Below are positions 29,806-38,080 of a stretch of 64,000 nucleotides of DNA, piece by piece; within the stretch, counting starts at the first letter, position 1; each line of letters begins with the position of its first letter. The stretch is taken from the NCBI RefSeq assembly GCF_035918155.1, contig NZ_CP109327.1, positions 6,820,001 through 6,884,000 of the forward strand, read 5' to 3'. The notes beneath the pieces were generated by a model. That model saw nothing but the letters and a program-made list of their open reading frames with translations. It had not been told where the DNA came from and made no database searches. Origin of the DNA: Streptomyces sp. NBC_01591 (GTDB lineage: Bacteria; Actinomycetota; Actinomycetes; Streptomycetales; Streptomycetaceae). The translations under genes were made by a program, and so were the position numbers.

Positions 29806-30534
29806 ATGAGTGCGCCTGAGACTGTGAAATCAAGCAAGGGCCCCAACGCGGGTAAGAAGGCCAAGGACCTCAACGAGGTCATCCGCTACACGCTGTGGTC
29901 CGTCTTCAAGCTGCGCGACGTCCTGCCCGCGGACCGGGCGGGTTACGCCGACGAGGTCCAGGAGCTGTTCGATCAGCTCGCGGCCAAGGACATCACCGTC
30001 CGCGGAACCTATGACCTCTCCGGCCTGCGTGCCGACGCCGACGTCATGATCTGGTGGCACGCCGAGACGGCGGACGAGCTGCAGGAGGCGTACAACCTCT
30101 TCCGGCGCACCAGGCTGGGCCTGGCACTGGAGCCGGTCTGGTCGAACATGGCGCTGCACCGCCCCGCCGAGTTCAACAAGTCGCACATCCCGGCGTTCCT
30201 GGCCGACGAGACGCCGCGCAACTACATCAGCGTGTACCCGTTCGTGCGCTCCTACGACTGGTACCTGCTGCCCGACGAGGACCGTCGTCGCATGCTCGCG
30301 GACCACGGCAAGATGGCCCGCGGTTACCCCGACGTCCGGGCCAACACCGTCGCCTCCTTCTCGCTCGGTGACTACGAGTGGATTCTCGCCTTCGAGGCCG
30401 ACGAGCTCGACCGCATCGTCGACCTGATGCGTCACCTGCGGGCCTCCGAGGCGCGGATGCACGTCCGCGAAGAGGTCCCGTTCTACACGGGGCGCAGGAA
30501 GTCGGTTGCAGACCTGGTGGCCGGGCTCGCGTAG
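29806..30534 (+). CDS. hemQ: Coproheme decarboxylase (HemQ/ChdC)
   Basis: A 242-residue member of the chlorite-dismutase-like superfamily. It decarboxylates Fe-coproporphyrin III to protoheme with peroxide, the last step of the actinobacterial and Firmicute heme route. Visible marks are [15 protein letters not shown] with the catalytic-type Tyr144, the proximal His167 in [13 protein letters not shown], and [13 protein letters not shown]. The conserved core begins at [10 protein letters not shown]. It is probably cotranscribed with cgoX (four-base gap). Confidence 0.95.
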   Translation: MSAPETVKSSKGPNAGKKAKDLNEVIRYTLWSVFKLRDVLPADRAGYADEVQELFDQLAAKDITVRGTYDLSGLRADADVMIWWHAETADELQEAYNLFRRTRLGLALEPVWSNMALHRPAEFNKSHIPAFLADETPRNYISVYPFVRSYDWYLLPDEDRRRMLADHGKMARGYPDVRANTVASFSLGDYEWILAFEADELDRIVDLMRHLRASEARMHVREEVPFYTGRRKSVADLVAGLA

Positions 30535-30631
30535 CGAGCGGGTTCCGACCACCCCAACCCGGAAGATCAGACGGCGGGCACCGGCGCTTTCGCGCTGCCC
30601 GTCGTTCCAGCGACACCGGGTTCGGCTCCGG

Positions 30632-30660
30632 GTGCGGCGCGCGTCCAGCGCGCCGCACCG
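30632..30660 (+). terminator. Hairpin after hemQ
   Basis: Arms 30632-30643 and 30649-30660 are perfect 12-base reverse complements with a GTCCA loop. It lies in the 167-bp gap between hemQ and the convergent TIGR04222 gene. Confidence 0.75.
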
Positions 30661-30701
30661 GCGTCCTTCGACACACACCACCCCATGACGGACCGGCCGG
30701 G

Positions 30702-31502
30702 CTACCGGAGCGGTCCGCCCGGACCGCCGCCGAGCGCGGCCCGCAGCGCCGGATCGTCCACGGCGCGCACACCCCGTACGGCGATCGCCGCCAGGATGTC
30801 GCGGTCCGCCCCGGCGGCCGGAACATCGTTCTCGGCCAGCAGCCGCTGACCGGCGGGCGAGGCCCAGGAGCTGTACGGATGGATCTCCATCCGGGCGATG
30901 GCCAGACAGCCGACGGTCAGTGCGAGCGGCAGCCCGAACCGGACGAGCAGCGACACCAACGGGCCACCGGGCCCGTGCTCCTGACCGGGCATCAGCAGCG
31001 TGACCACGCCCATCGCGACCACCAGCAGAGCCGCGCCGCGCACCGCGCGCACCGCTGCGGCGACATCGGTCCCGGCACCGCCGGGCAGCGCCAGGCCGGC
31101 GGCGACGAGCCGGTCGGCCAGGGCGCGTACGGCGTCGGCGGTGGCCGCGGCCGTCCGTATCGGCGGTATCGGGGACTGGCCCTGCGGGCCTATCGCACGG
31201 ATCACCGTGCGCTCCATGTCGTCCCGGCCCTCCGGGTCGACGACCGTTGCCCAGCCGGTGTGGGCGAGCAGCAGCCGTCGTCGCAGATGCATGGTGGCCA
31301 GCGCCAGATCGACCACCCGGTGGGGGCCGCCGGCCAGGAACGCGGTCTCGTACAGGGTCAGTTCATGACCGGCGCCGGTGTCCCGGACGGCAACCATGGA
31401 CGCGCCGGACAGCAGTCCCGTTCGGGCCGAGACGAGGCAGAGCCGGGCGCACGAGATGACTGCCGCACCCCATGCGACCAGCAGAAACAGAACCCAGAGC
31501 AT
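30702..31502 (-). CDS. TIGR04222-type membrane protein without cysteine tail
   Basis: 266 residues. An N-terminal membrane segment (LWVLFLLVAWGAAVI), the domain motif LTLYETAFLAGGPHRVVDLAL (about 49-69), a helical soluble region, and hydrophobic stretches near 158-170 and 185-205. It shares the E-x-A-F-L-x-G-G-P-x-R-V-V-D pattern with the next gene (EVAFLNGGPGRVVD) and both belong to the TIGR04222 family of membrane proteins with variable C-termini. Unlike that gene it ends in GGGPGGPLR and lacks the Cys tail. It could be a companion or a decayed copy. ATG at 31502 follows AGGA. A 93-bp gap separates it from the upstream gene. Confidence 0.65.
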   Translation of the reverse strand: MLWVLFLLVAWGAAVISCARLCLVSARTGLLSGASMVAVRDTGAGHELTLYETAFLAGGPHRVVDLALATMHLRRRLLLAHTGWATVVDPEGRDDMERTVIRAIGPQGQSPIPPIRTAAATADAVRALADRLVAAGLALPGGAGTDVAAAVRAVRGAALLVVAMGVVTLLMPGQEHGPGGPLVSLLVRFGLPLALTVGCLAIARMEIHPYSSWASPAGQRLLAENDVPAAGADRDILAAIAVRGVRAVDDPALRAALGGGPGGPLR

Positions 31503-31595
31503 GGCGGATTCCTATGCGAGGCGGGCGTGGAAAACCATGGCCTGCTCACCATACGGACGGTTCGGCGGCGCCGGAAGGTGCCCGAACGAGAGGCC

Positions 31596-32621
31596 CTAGC
31601 TGCCGCAACTGGACCCGCCACCGCAGCTGGAACTGCTGCTGGAACAGCTGGAGCCGCTCGACCCGCCGCAGCCGGATCCGGACCCCGATCCACAGCTCGA
31701 CCCGGAACTGCACCCGCCACCGCCGCCTCCGCCGCTGCCCCCGTCTCCGGAGCTCCCGCAACTGCTGTGACCGGGACTCGTACCGGCACACCACACCACC
31801 GGCGCGAGGAGCAGGGCGGAGGCGCCCGTGGACGCCGCCGCCGCGTGGGTACGCCGCCCGGCCGTCCGTCCGTGCGGCTGCATCCGGGCCGCCGCGATCA
31901 ACTGCGCCTGGAACTCGGGGTCGGGGAGCGCCCGCAGCCCGTGCGTGGCCACCGAATGGGCCGGGTCCGGGTTGTACGCCTGGGCGACCCGGTACGCCTC
32001 CGCGGCCCGGCGCCCCGACTTGGTGACGCGTCCCCGCGCGACGCCGGCGCAGATGAAGCCGGTGAGCATGCCGGTGATCAGGAACGGGAGCACCTTGAAG
32101 ATGAAGGGCACGGGGGAGTCCGCGGACAGTTCGTCGGACAGGGACTGCGCGGCGGTCGCCACGACGGTGAGCGGGACGGCCAGTACGCAGACCAGCCCCT
32201 GGGCGATGCCCCAGCGGCGCCACGTCCGGCTCGCGGCGGGCGCGGCCAGCAGGCCGCGGGCCGCGAGCCCGTCGCCGACCTCCTGCACCGCGGGGTGCCG
32301 CATCACCGCCTCGCGCAGGGTGTGCAGCGCGCCGCTGGGGGCCATGGCGTGTTCCTGGAGCACCGCGCGCTCCACCGGGTCACGGGCTTCGGCCCGCTGG
32401 ACGGCGACGATTCCGGGACCCCCGACGGCGAGCCGGCCGTCCGCCTGCATCCCGGTGAGCGCGGTGTCCACGACCCTGCCCGGACCGCCGTTGAGGAAGG
32501 CGACTTCGTAGAGGTCGTGGACCGAGCCGCCGACGCCGCCACGGGCACGCGCCAGCCCCATGATCAGGAGGACGGAGGAGACCACGATGCCGAGATCCAC
32601 CAGCAGTGCCACGGTGTTCAT
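31596..32621 (-). CDS. TIGR04222 membrane protein with Ser/Gly/Cys-only tail; putative substrate of the adjacent MNIO enzyme
   Basis: 341 residues. A membrane helix (about 6-22) precedes the TIGR04222 motif EVAFLNGGPGRVVDTAL. Further hydrophobic stretches lie at about 141-158 (GLVCVLAVPLTVVATA), 173-195 and 266-278 (SALLLAPVVWC). After PGH the last 56 residues are only Ser, Gly, Cys and one Asp, with cysteines at 288, 304, 310, 318, 326, 333 and 339 (one more, Cys278, in the last hydrophobic stretch). The ATG at 32621 is five bases after the DUF692 gene's stop, so they are coupled. Small repetitive tails beside DUF692 enzymes suggest thiol modification, but that is inference. The tail is in the same frame as the clear domain and ends in TAG, so it is not a frameshift artefact. 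Confidence 0.7.
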   Translation of the reverse strand: MNTVALLVDLGIVVSSVLLIMGLARARGGVGGSVHDLYEVAFLNGGPGRVVDTALTGMQADGRLAVGGPGIVAVQRAEARDPVERAVLQEHAMAPSGALHTLREAVMRHPAVQEVGDGLAARGLLAAPAASRTWRRWGIAQGLVCVLAVPLTVVATAAQSLSDELSADSPVPFIFKVLPFLITGMLTGFICAGVARGRVTKSGRRAAEAYRVAQAYNPDPAHSVATHGLRALPDPEFQAQLIAAARMQPHGRTAGRRTHAAAASTGASALLLAPVVWCAGTSPGHSSCGSSGDGGSGGGGGGGCSSGSSCGSGSGSGCGGSSGSSCSSSSSSCGGGSSCGS

Positions 32622-32626
32622 GCCGG

Positions 32627-33925
32627 TCACCTTCCTGTCAGGGCCGCACGGGCCGCTCGTACGAACCGGGTGGTGCGGCGCGGCGGGTGCGCGCCGGCCC
32701 GGTCCTGCCACCAGTGGGTCAGCCGGCGACGGTCGGCGTCGTCGGCCGGCCGGCCCGCGATCAGCAGATCCTCGGCGAAGTCCAGCGCGTCGCGCCGGTA
32801 ACCTGCGGACATGGGGCGGGTCCTGGCGTACGCGAGGAAGGCGTCCCGGTAGCCGGTGCCCAGGATGTCCGGCAGTTCGGGTGCCACCTTGGCGACGACC
32901 CCGGCCCGCTTGGCGGCCAGGGCGCGGCTCTGGATCCCGAGGCGGCGCCGGTCGAAGCCCCGCGGGACGGGGCCACCGGCGACGAGGGCGGAGAGCAGTG
33001 CGGTCTGGGCGACCGCGAGCCGGTCGCGCGTGGCGTCCGGCGGCGCGGAGGCTGAGCTCCGCGCGGACGGACGGACGCCCGGGGCGGGCCGTTTCATGTT
33101 CCCCGCCGCCCGGTTCAAAGTGGCGCGGATCGTGTCCAGTTCGTCCGCCAGTTCCCCGGCCGGCGGGAAGTCGTCGTCGCGCTCCAGCAGGACGCCGGGC
33201 GGGTCGACCCGGGAGCGGAGTTCGGCGAGGACGTCGAGGACGGGCCCGGTGACCGGGTGGGCGTGGGTGTCGTGCCAGACGCCGTCCTTCTCGACGCCGC
33301 CCGCCACATGCACGTACGCGATGGCCTCCACCGGCAGCTCGTCGAGCGCGGTGGCCGGGTCCTCGCCCCGGTTGACGTGGTTGGTGTGCAGATTGGCGAC
33401 ATCGATCAGCAGCCGGACCCCGGTGCGCTCGACCAGCTCCGCCAGGAACTGCCCCTCGGTCAGCTCCTCGTCGGGCCAGGAGATCAGCGCCGCGATGTTC
33501 TCCAGGGCCAGCGGCACCGGCAGCGAGTCCTGCGCGATGCGTACGTTCTCGCACAGCACGTCCAGTGCGTCCCTGGTCCGCGGGACGGGCAGCAGATGGC
33601 CCGCTTCCAGCCCCGGCGACGAGGTCCGCGGCCCCCCGGCCCGCACGAACGCGATGTGCTCGGTCACCAGCGGCGCGGCGAGCAGTTCGGCGCGGGCGGC
33701 GAGATCCGCGAGCCGCCCCGCGTCGGGGCGGTCGGCCCCGCCGAGGCCCAGCGAGACGCCGTGCGGCACGACCGTGACGCCGCGCTCCCTGAGCCGTACC
33801 AGCGAATCGGGCAGATGGCCGGTGCAGATGTTCTCCGCCACCGCCTCCACCCAGTCGATCCCCCGCAGCGCCTCGACGGCATCCGCGATCTCCGGCCGCC
33901 AGCCGATCCCGATACCCAGCTTCAT
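32627..33925 (-). CDS. DUF692/MNIO-family multinuclear non-heme iron oxidase-like enzyme with extra C-terminal domain
   Basis: 432 residues. The first ~270 are a DUF692 TIM barrel: VPHGVSLG (His55), TEHIAF (His90), ALENIAA (Glu142), [11 protein letters not shown] (Asp175, Asn178, His180, His183), YVHVAGG (His206), DTHAHP (Asp219, His221, His223) and LLERDDDFP (Glu249). These match the metal ligands of MbnB/TglH-type enzymes, which use iron clusters to modify cysteines of peptides. Residues from about 300 to 432 are a helical domain ([19 protein letters not shown]) of unknown role; it may recognise the partner. ATG at 33925 follows GGAGGAGGGGGAC. It is the first gene of a three-gene set with two TIGR04222 proteins. 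Confidence 0.8.
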   Translation of the reverse strand: MKLGIGIGWRPEIADAVEALRGIDWVEAVAENICTGHLPDSLVRLRERGVTVVPHGVSLGLGGADRPDAGRLADLAARAELLAAPLVTEHIAFVRAGGPRTSSPGLEAGHLLPVPRTRDALDVLCENVRIAQDSLPVPLALENIAALISWPDEELTEGQFLAELVERTGVRLLIDVANLHTNHVNRGEDPATALDELPVEAIAYVHVAGGVEKDGVWHDTHAHPVTGPVLDVLAELRSRVDPPGVLLERDDDFPPAGELADELDTIRATLNRAAGNMKRPAPGVRPSARSSASAPPDATRDRLAVAQTALLSALVAGGPVPRGFDRRRLGIQSRALAAKRAGVVAKVAPELPDILGTGYRDAFLAYARTRPMSAGYRRDALDFAEDLLIAGRPADDADRRRLTHWWQDRAGAHPPRRTTRFVRAARAALTGR

Positions 33926-34031
33926 GCCGTCCCCCTCCTCCGCTCCGTGCAGGGCTCATGGCCCCGGAGGGCGGTGATGAATCCGAACAGGGGGACGTTC
34001 AGAGCTTGATTTGAGGTTCCCGATCCGGTGC

Positions 34032-34793
34032 TCAGCCGCGTCGCAGTGCCGGATGGTCGGCGACCACCGTGCACGACCCGGGCGCGATCTCGGTGAACCC
34101 GGCGTCCTGCACCACCGGAAGCCCGCTCGCCGTGAGCTCCTGCCAGTTCCCCGCCTCCGCGGTGGCGACGGAGAGCGGGAAGCCCGCCTCGCGCCAGGCC
34201 TTGCGCTCCGTGTCCGACAGCTCCCACCAGGCGAGCTGCGCACCGTGCCCGGCCTGTGCCATGGCCTTGCCCGCCGACATGTCCAGCTCCGGGTTGAGCC
34301 ACAGCACCGGGCCCGAGGGATCGGGCGCGGCCGGCGGCTCGGGGTCGTCCAGATCCGTCCCCGACACCTGGAGCTTCGCCAGCTCCTTCGGCCAGCCGTC
34401 CAGCGGCACCGGAGGGAAGACCCGCACCTCGGCGCTCCCGCCCGTGACCGTGATGCCCGGCAGCGCGGACGCCTTGCGCCACTCCGCGCCGCGCGCCCGC
34501 CGCACCACCTTGCGGATGCGGGCGTCCTGCCAGTCCCGCATCGCCCGCGCCCACTCGCCCTCGCCGTCCGAGCGCTCGTCGGAGAGCATCACGAGCACCG
34601 CGCGGGCGGCGGTCCGCAACGCGTCGGTACGGGCCGGGGGAGCGGTCTTCTCGATGTGCACGACCAACGGCAGTACGTACTGCGGCGCCTCGTCGCGGCT
34701 CGTCGGCTCCGACCTGAACGGGCTGTCCGTCGCGGGCGAGTGGGGCGTGGCCGGGGATCCGGACGGGGATACGGGAGTGTCGTTGCTGCTCAC
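34032..34793 (-). CDS. Peptidyl-tRNA hydrolase 2 (PTH2) family protein
   Basis: 253 residues. A long N-terminal region with LQVSGTDLDD precedes the PTH2-like core: WLNPELDMSAGKAMAQAGHGAQLAWW, where Pth2 enzymes have a Lys-rich strand and a conserved AGHA-like segment, and FTEIAPGSCTVVADHP at the end. Pth2 frees peptidyl-tRNA in the cytosol; this actinobacterial version carries an extra N-terminal region and may have another use. GTG at 34793 (VSSNDTPVS) is used because earlier codons are unlike the family. It diverges from the AIM24 gene (71 bp). Confidence 0.7.
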   Translation of the reverse strand: MSSNDTPVSPSGSPATPHSPATDSPFRSEPTSRDEAPQYVLPLVVHIEKTAPPARTDALRTAARAVLVMLSDERSDGEGEWARAMRDWQDARIRKVVRRARGAEWRKASALPGITVTGGSAEVRVFPPVPLDGWPKELAKLQVSGTDLDDPEPPAAPDPSGPVLWLNPELDMSAGKAMAQAGHGAQLAWWELSDTERKAWREAGFPLSVATAEAGNWQELTASGLPVVQDAGFTEIAPGSCTVVADHPALRRG

Positions 34794-34864
34794 CCGTCCA
34801 GTCTGCCAGCCGCTTGGGAAAGGTTTCTTGGCGGAATGGATCGCTCCGGGTGAGGATGCACCGC

Positions 34865-35539
34865 ATGAAGAGCGATCTCTTTTCCAGCGAGAACCTGGCA
34901 CAGCAGGCGACGGTCCCCGGAATGACCCTGCAGAACGCCAAATCCATCAAGTACGCCGTCAACGGCGAGATGCACGCCCGCCAGGGAGCGATGATCGCCT
35001 TCCGCGGCGATCTGCACTTCGAGCGCAAGGGCCAGGGCATAGGCGGCATGCTGAAGCGCGCCGTCACCGGCGAGGGGCTGGCGCTGATGGCGGTCCGCGG
35101 CCAGGGCGAGGCATGGTTCGCGCACGAGGCCGCCAACTGTTTCATCGTGGAGATGGAGCACGGCGACGTCCTCACGATCAACGGCCGCAACGTGCTCTGT
35201 TTCGACCCCACGATCTCCTACGAGATCAAGACCGTGAAGGGCGCCGGGATGACCGGCGGCGGGCTCTTCAACAGCGTCTTCACCGGATACGGCAAGCTCG
35301 GCCTGATGTGCGAGGGGCACCCCATCGTGATTCCCGTCACGCCGCAGCAGCCGGTCTGCGTCGACACGGACGCGGTGGTCGGCTGGAGCGCCAACCTGAC
35401 CACGTCGCTGCACCGTTCGCAGAGCGTCGGCTCGATGATCCGCGGCGGATCCGGCGAGGCCGTCCAACTGCGGCTGGACGGCGAGGGATTCGTGATCGTA
35501 CGGCCCAGTGAGGCCAAGCCCGAGAAGGCGGCCAACTGA
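34865..35539 (+). CDS. AIM24 family protein
   Basis: 224 residues, all beta-rich and soluble. AIM24 marks include KYAVNGEMHARQGAMIAFRGDLHFE, GEGLALMAVRGQGEAWFA and NGRNVLCFD. Mitochondrial Aim24 helps cristae organisation; bacterial forms have no clear role. ATG at 34865 has GAGG nine bases upstream. Its stop TGA overlaps the probable CTG start of the following ABC transporter gene, so the three genes may be one operon. Confidence 0.8.
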   Translation: MKSDLFSSENLAQQATVPGMTLQNAKSIKYAVNGEMHARQGAMIAFRGDLHFERKGQGIGGMLKRAVTGEGLALMAVRGQGEAWFAHEAANCFIVEMEHGDVLTINGRNVLCFDPTISYEIKTVKGAGMTGGGLFNSVFTGYGKLGLMCEGHPIVIPVTPQQPVCVDTDAVVGWSANLTTSLHRSQSVGSMIRGGSGEAVQLRLDGEGFVIVRPSEAKPEKAAN

Positions 35540-36441
35540 GGCTGAACGGGGTCGGCCGCCGGTACGGAATCGGCGGCCCCTGGGTGCTGCGTGGGGTCGA
35601 CCTCGACCTGCCCACGCACACCCTGATCCGGATCGAGGGGGCCAACGGCACCGGCAAGTCGACGCTGCTGCGGCTGCTCGCCGGGATCGACGCCCCGACG
35701 GAGGGCCGGATCACCGGCCGCGGAGTGCGTACGGCATACGTCCCCGAGCGATTCCCGGCCGCGTTGCCGTTCACCGCGGCCGGGTACCTCGTCCACCTCG
35801 GCCGCATCCACGGCCTGCGGACCTCCGAGGCGGCGGACCGTGCCCGGTCGTGGCTCGCCCGCTTCGGGGCCGCCGGCCATGCCCGTACACCGCTTCCGGA
35901 GCTCTCCAAGGGCACCAGCCAGAAGGTCGCCGTCGCCCAGGCGCTCCTCGCCGAGCCGGAGCTGCTGATCCTGGACGAGGCATGGACCGGGCTCGACACG
36001 GCGGCCCGCGACGAGCTGGACCGGGCCGTGGCCGAACGGGTCGAGGCCGGTGCCACCGTCGTCTTCGTCGACCACGACCCGCGCAGGCTCGCCGGGTCGG
36101 TCGACGCCGTGTTCCGGATCGAGGGCAACGGCCTCCTCGCCGCCCCCGGGGCACGGGCCGCGGAGACCGGCCCGCGGGTACGGATCGACGCGGCGGGCCC
36201 GCCCGGCGCCGCGCTCCCCGCCGGACTGCCGGGCGCGCCGGAGCACACGCAAGCGGCCGGCGGGGGCGTACGGCTCACCGTCGCGGCCGCGCACTCCGAC
36301 GAGCTGCTGCGCGCCCTGCTCACCGCTCGCCCGCACTGGCACATCCGGCAGGTGGCCGCCATGCCCGTCCGCACAGAGAGCCCCGGCCCGCACGGGGCCG
36401 CCACCGACCCGTGCGATCTCTCGACCCCCGAGGCACCATGA
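35536..36441 (+). CDS. ABC transporter ATP-binding protein, probably with a CTG start
   Basis: 301 residues if it begins at the CTG at 35536. The nucleotide-binding domain is complete: Walker A GANGTGKSTLL, the degenerate signature LSKGTSQKVAVAQALL, Walker B LLILDEAWTGLD and the switch His in VDHD. The first ATG/GTG in frame is GTG 35584, which would cut off the A-loop Tyr of VGRRYG and the first strand. The frame runs open back to 35512 with no other ATG/GTG. CTG 35536 overlaps the AIM24 TGA as CTGA and has GAGAAGG seven bases upstream, so it is the best start. It pairs with the next gene's permease. Confidence 0.75.
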   Translation: MRLNGVGRRYGIGGPWVLRGVDLDLPTHTLIRIEGANGTGKSTLLRLLAGIDAPTEGRITGRGVRTAYVPERFPAALPFTAAGYLVHLGRIHGLRTSEAADRARSWLARFGAAGHARTPLPELSKGTSQKVAVAQALLAEPELLILDEAWTGLDTAARDELDRAVAERVEAGATVVFVDHDPRRLAGSVDAVFRIEGNGLLAAPGARAAETGPRVRIDAAGPPGAALPAGLPGAPEHTQAAGGGVRLTVAAAHSDELLRALLTARPHWHIRQVAAMPVRTESPGPHGAATDPCDLSTPEAP

Positions 36442-37106
36442 CCGCCCTCCTCCGCTACCAGACCGCCCTGCTGGTCCGCTCGCAGTGCTGGCTCGCCCCG
36501 GTCCTGCTGTACGCGGCCTTCGTCTCCATCGGCGTGCAGTGGGGACAGCCCGTCCTCGACTCGCTCGGCTACGCCGCCGCCGGGCTCCTGCCCGTCACCG
36601 CCTGGCTCGTACAGCTCTGTGTCGATCAGGAACCGCCCGCCGCCCGGACCGTCACCGCCGCGGCGGTGGGATCGCCGAGGGCGCATCTGGCATCGCTGCT
36701 CGCCGCGCTCGGCTGTGCCGGGCTGCTGGGCGTGGCCGCCACCCTGATCGTGCTGCTGATCAGCAAGTCGGCCAGTGCCGACAACTCCGTCCGGGTGCCG
36801 CTGCTGCCCGCCGGGATCGCCGGACTGCTGGCCGTCGCCTGCTGTGTGCTGCTGGGGGCGGTGGTCGGCGCGCTGTGCACCCGGCCGCTGCTGCACCGGC
36901 GCGGCTGGTCCGTCGCCACCACCGTGCTCGGCGCGCTGCTGGCCCTCGTGACCAGCGGTTCGCCCGCGAACACCGCCGTGACGGGCCTGGTCACCGGATC
37001 CCGGACAGGAGCGGTGCACATGCCCGTCCTGCCGCTCGTCGCTGCCGCGGCCCTCGCTGCCGCGGTGGCCGCGCTCGCCTGCAAGCTGGCGGCCCTGCGC
37101 GGCTGA
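36438..37106 (+). CDS. ABC transporter permease
   Basis: 222 residues with about six hydrophobic segments (WLAPVLLYAAFVSIGVQW, AAAGLLPVTAWLVQLC, LAALGCAGLLGVAATLIVLLI, LPAGIAGLLAVACCVLL and two more). It has no ATPase motifs and overlaps the ATP-binding gene by ATGA, so it is the membrane half of that transporter. The small size and topology fit ABC-2 type exporters. The exported substrate is unknown. Confidence 0.75.
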   Translation: MTALLRYQTALLVRSQCWLAPVLLYAAFVSIGVQWGQPVLDSLGYAAAGLLPVTAWLVQLCVDQEPPAARTVTAAAVGSPRAHLASLLAALGCAGLLGVAATLIVLLISKSASADNSVRVPLLPAGIAGLLAVACCVLLGAVVGALCTRPLLHRRGWSVATTVLGALLALVTSGSPANTAVTGLVTGSRTGAVHMPVLPLVAAAALAAAVAALACKLAALRG

Positions 37107-37116
37107 GCAGCAGCCC

Positions 37117-37989
37117 TCAGCGTTGTGCCGCCCGGATCAGGTCGGAGACCTTCACGAAGCGGTACCCGCGCTCGCGCAGCTCCGGGACCACCCGGCTCAC
37201 CGCCTCCTCCGTGACCGGTGCCGCGCTGCGGGTGCAGTGCATGACGACCAGTGAGCCCGGTCTCACCCCGTCCAGCACCTGCTCGGCCACCGCGTCCGCG
37301 TCCGTCGCGAAGGCGTCGCCGCTGATGACGTCCCACTGCACCGCCGTCACCTTCTCGGGCGCGAGCGCGCGCAGCGAGGCATCGTCGTAGCAGCCGCCGG
37401 GGAAGCGGAAGTAGGGCACCGTATTGCGTACCCCGGCCTCCCGGAGCGAGGCGAAGGCCCGTGCCGCATCGGCGCGCATGTCGTCCTTCGCTACGGTCGG
37501 CAGCCCGTAGCAGGGGGACTTGAAGGCGTAGTGGCTGTACGAGTGGTTGGCGACCTCGAAGAGGGGGTCGGCGCCGATGGACCTGGCCTGCGCCGGGTAC
37601 TCATCGGCCCACCGACCCGTCATGAACACCGTCGCGGGCACCTCCAAGTCGCGCAGCAGATCGATCAGTTCGGGATTGTCGAAGTGCTCGCCCGCCGCCG
37701 CGCGCGGCCCCTCGGCGGCGGTCATGTCGGCATCGAAGGTCAGTGCCACCACCTTCTCGCCGGTCCTCGCCCCGTGCGCGAAGACCGGTGTCAGCCCGCC
37801 GGGGCCGGGAGTCAAGGTGGCCGGCGGGGCCGAGGCCGGATGCGACGGCGCATGGGCCACGGCAGGTGTGCGCCCTGTGGCCGGGGGGCCGTCGGCGGGC
37901 GCGCTGCCGTGGCCCCCACAGCCGGTGAGACTGCCGAGCACCACACCAAGAACGGTCAGAGCGGTCGTTTTCCATACAAAATGGTTCAC
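37117..37989 (-). CDS. Polysaccharide deacetylase (CE4) lipoprotein
   Basis: 290 residues. The signal LTVLGVVLGSLTGCG carries a lipobox, followed by a Pro/Ala-rich linker, so the enzyme is exported and lipid-anchored. The CE4 fold shows VALTFDADMT (catalytic-type Asp and metal Asp), ANHSYSH (metal His residues), PYFRFPGGCYD and LVVMHC at the end. It removes N- or O-acetyl groups from polysaccharide outside the cell. The target may be peptidoglycan or a wall glycopolymer. It is convergent with the ABC permease gene (10 bp). Confidence 0.88.
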   Translation of the reverse strand: MNHFVWKTTALTVLGVVLGSLTGCGGHGSAPADGPPATGRTPAVAHAPSHPASAPPATLTPGPGGLTPVFAHGARTGEKVVALTFDADMTAAEGPRAAAGEHFDNPELIDLLRDLEVPATVFMTGRWADEYPAQARSIGADPLFEVANHSYSHYAFKSPCYGLPTVAKDDMRADAARAFASLREAGVRNTVPYFRFPGGCYDDASLRALAPEKVTAVQWDVISGDAFATDADAVAEQVLDGVRPGSLVVMHCTRSAAPVTEEAVSRVVPELRERGYRFVKVSDLIRAAQR

Positions 37990-38080
37990 CAGTGGAAAAT
38001 ATCGACTTATCTGACTAATAGGTGGATGTGATGCTTCTCCTCGACGGAGTCGCGTACGGATTCACCCGGGCGATCCGCTT

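Noticed and set aside
31596..31767. Cys/Ser/Gly tail as a frameshift or sequencing artefact
   Set aside because: It continues in frame from a clear TIGR04222 domain and ends at a TAG, with no sign of a broken frame.
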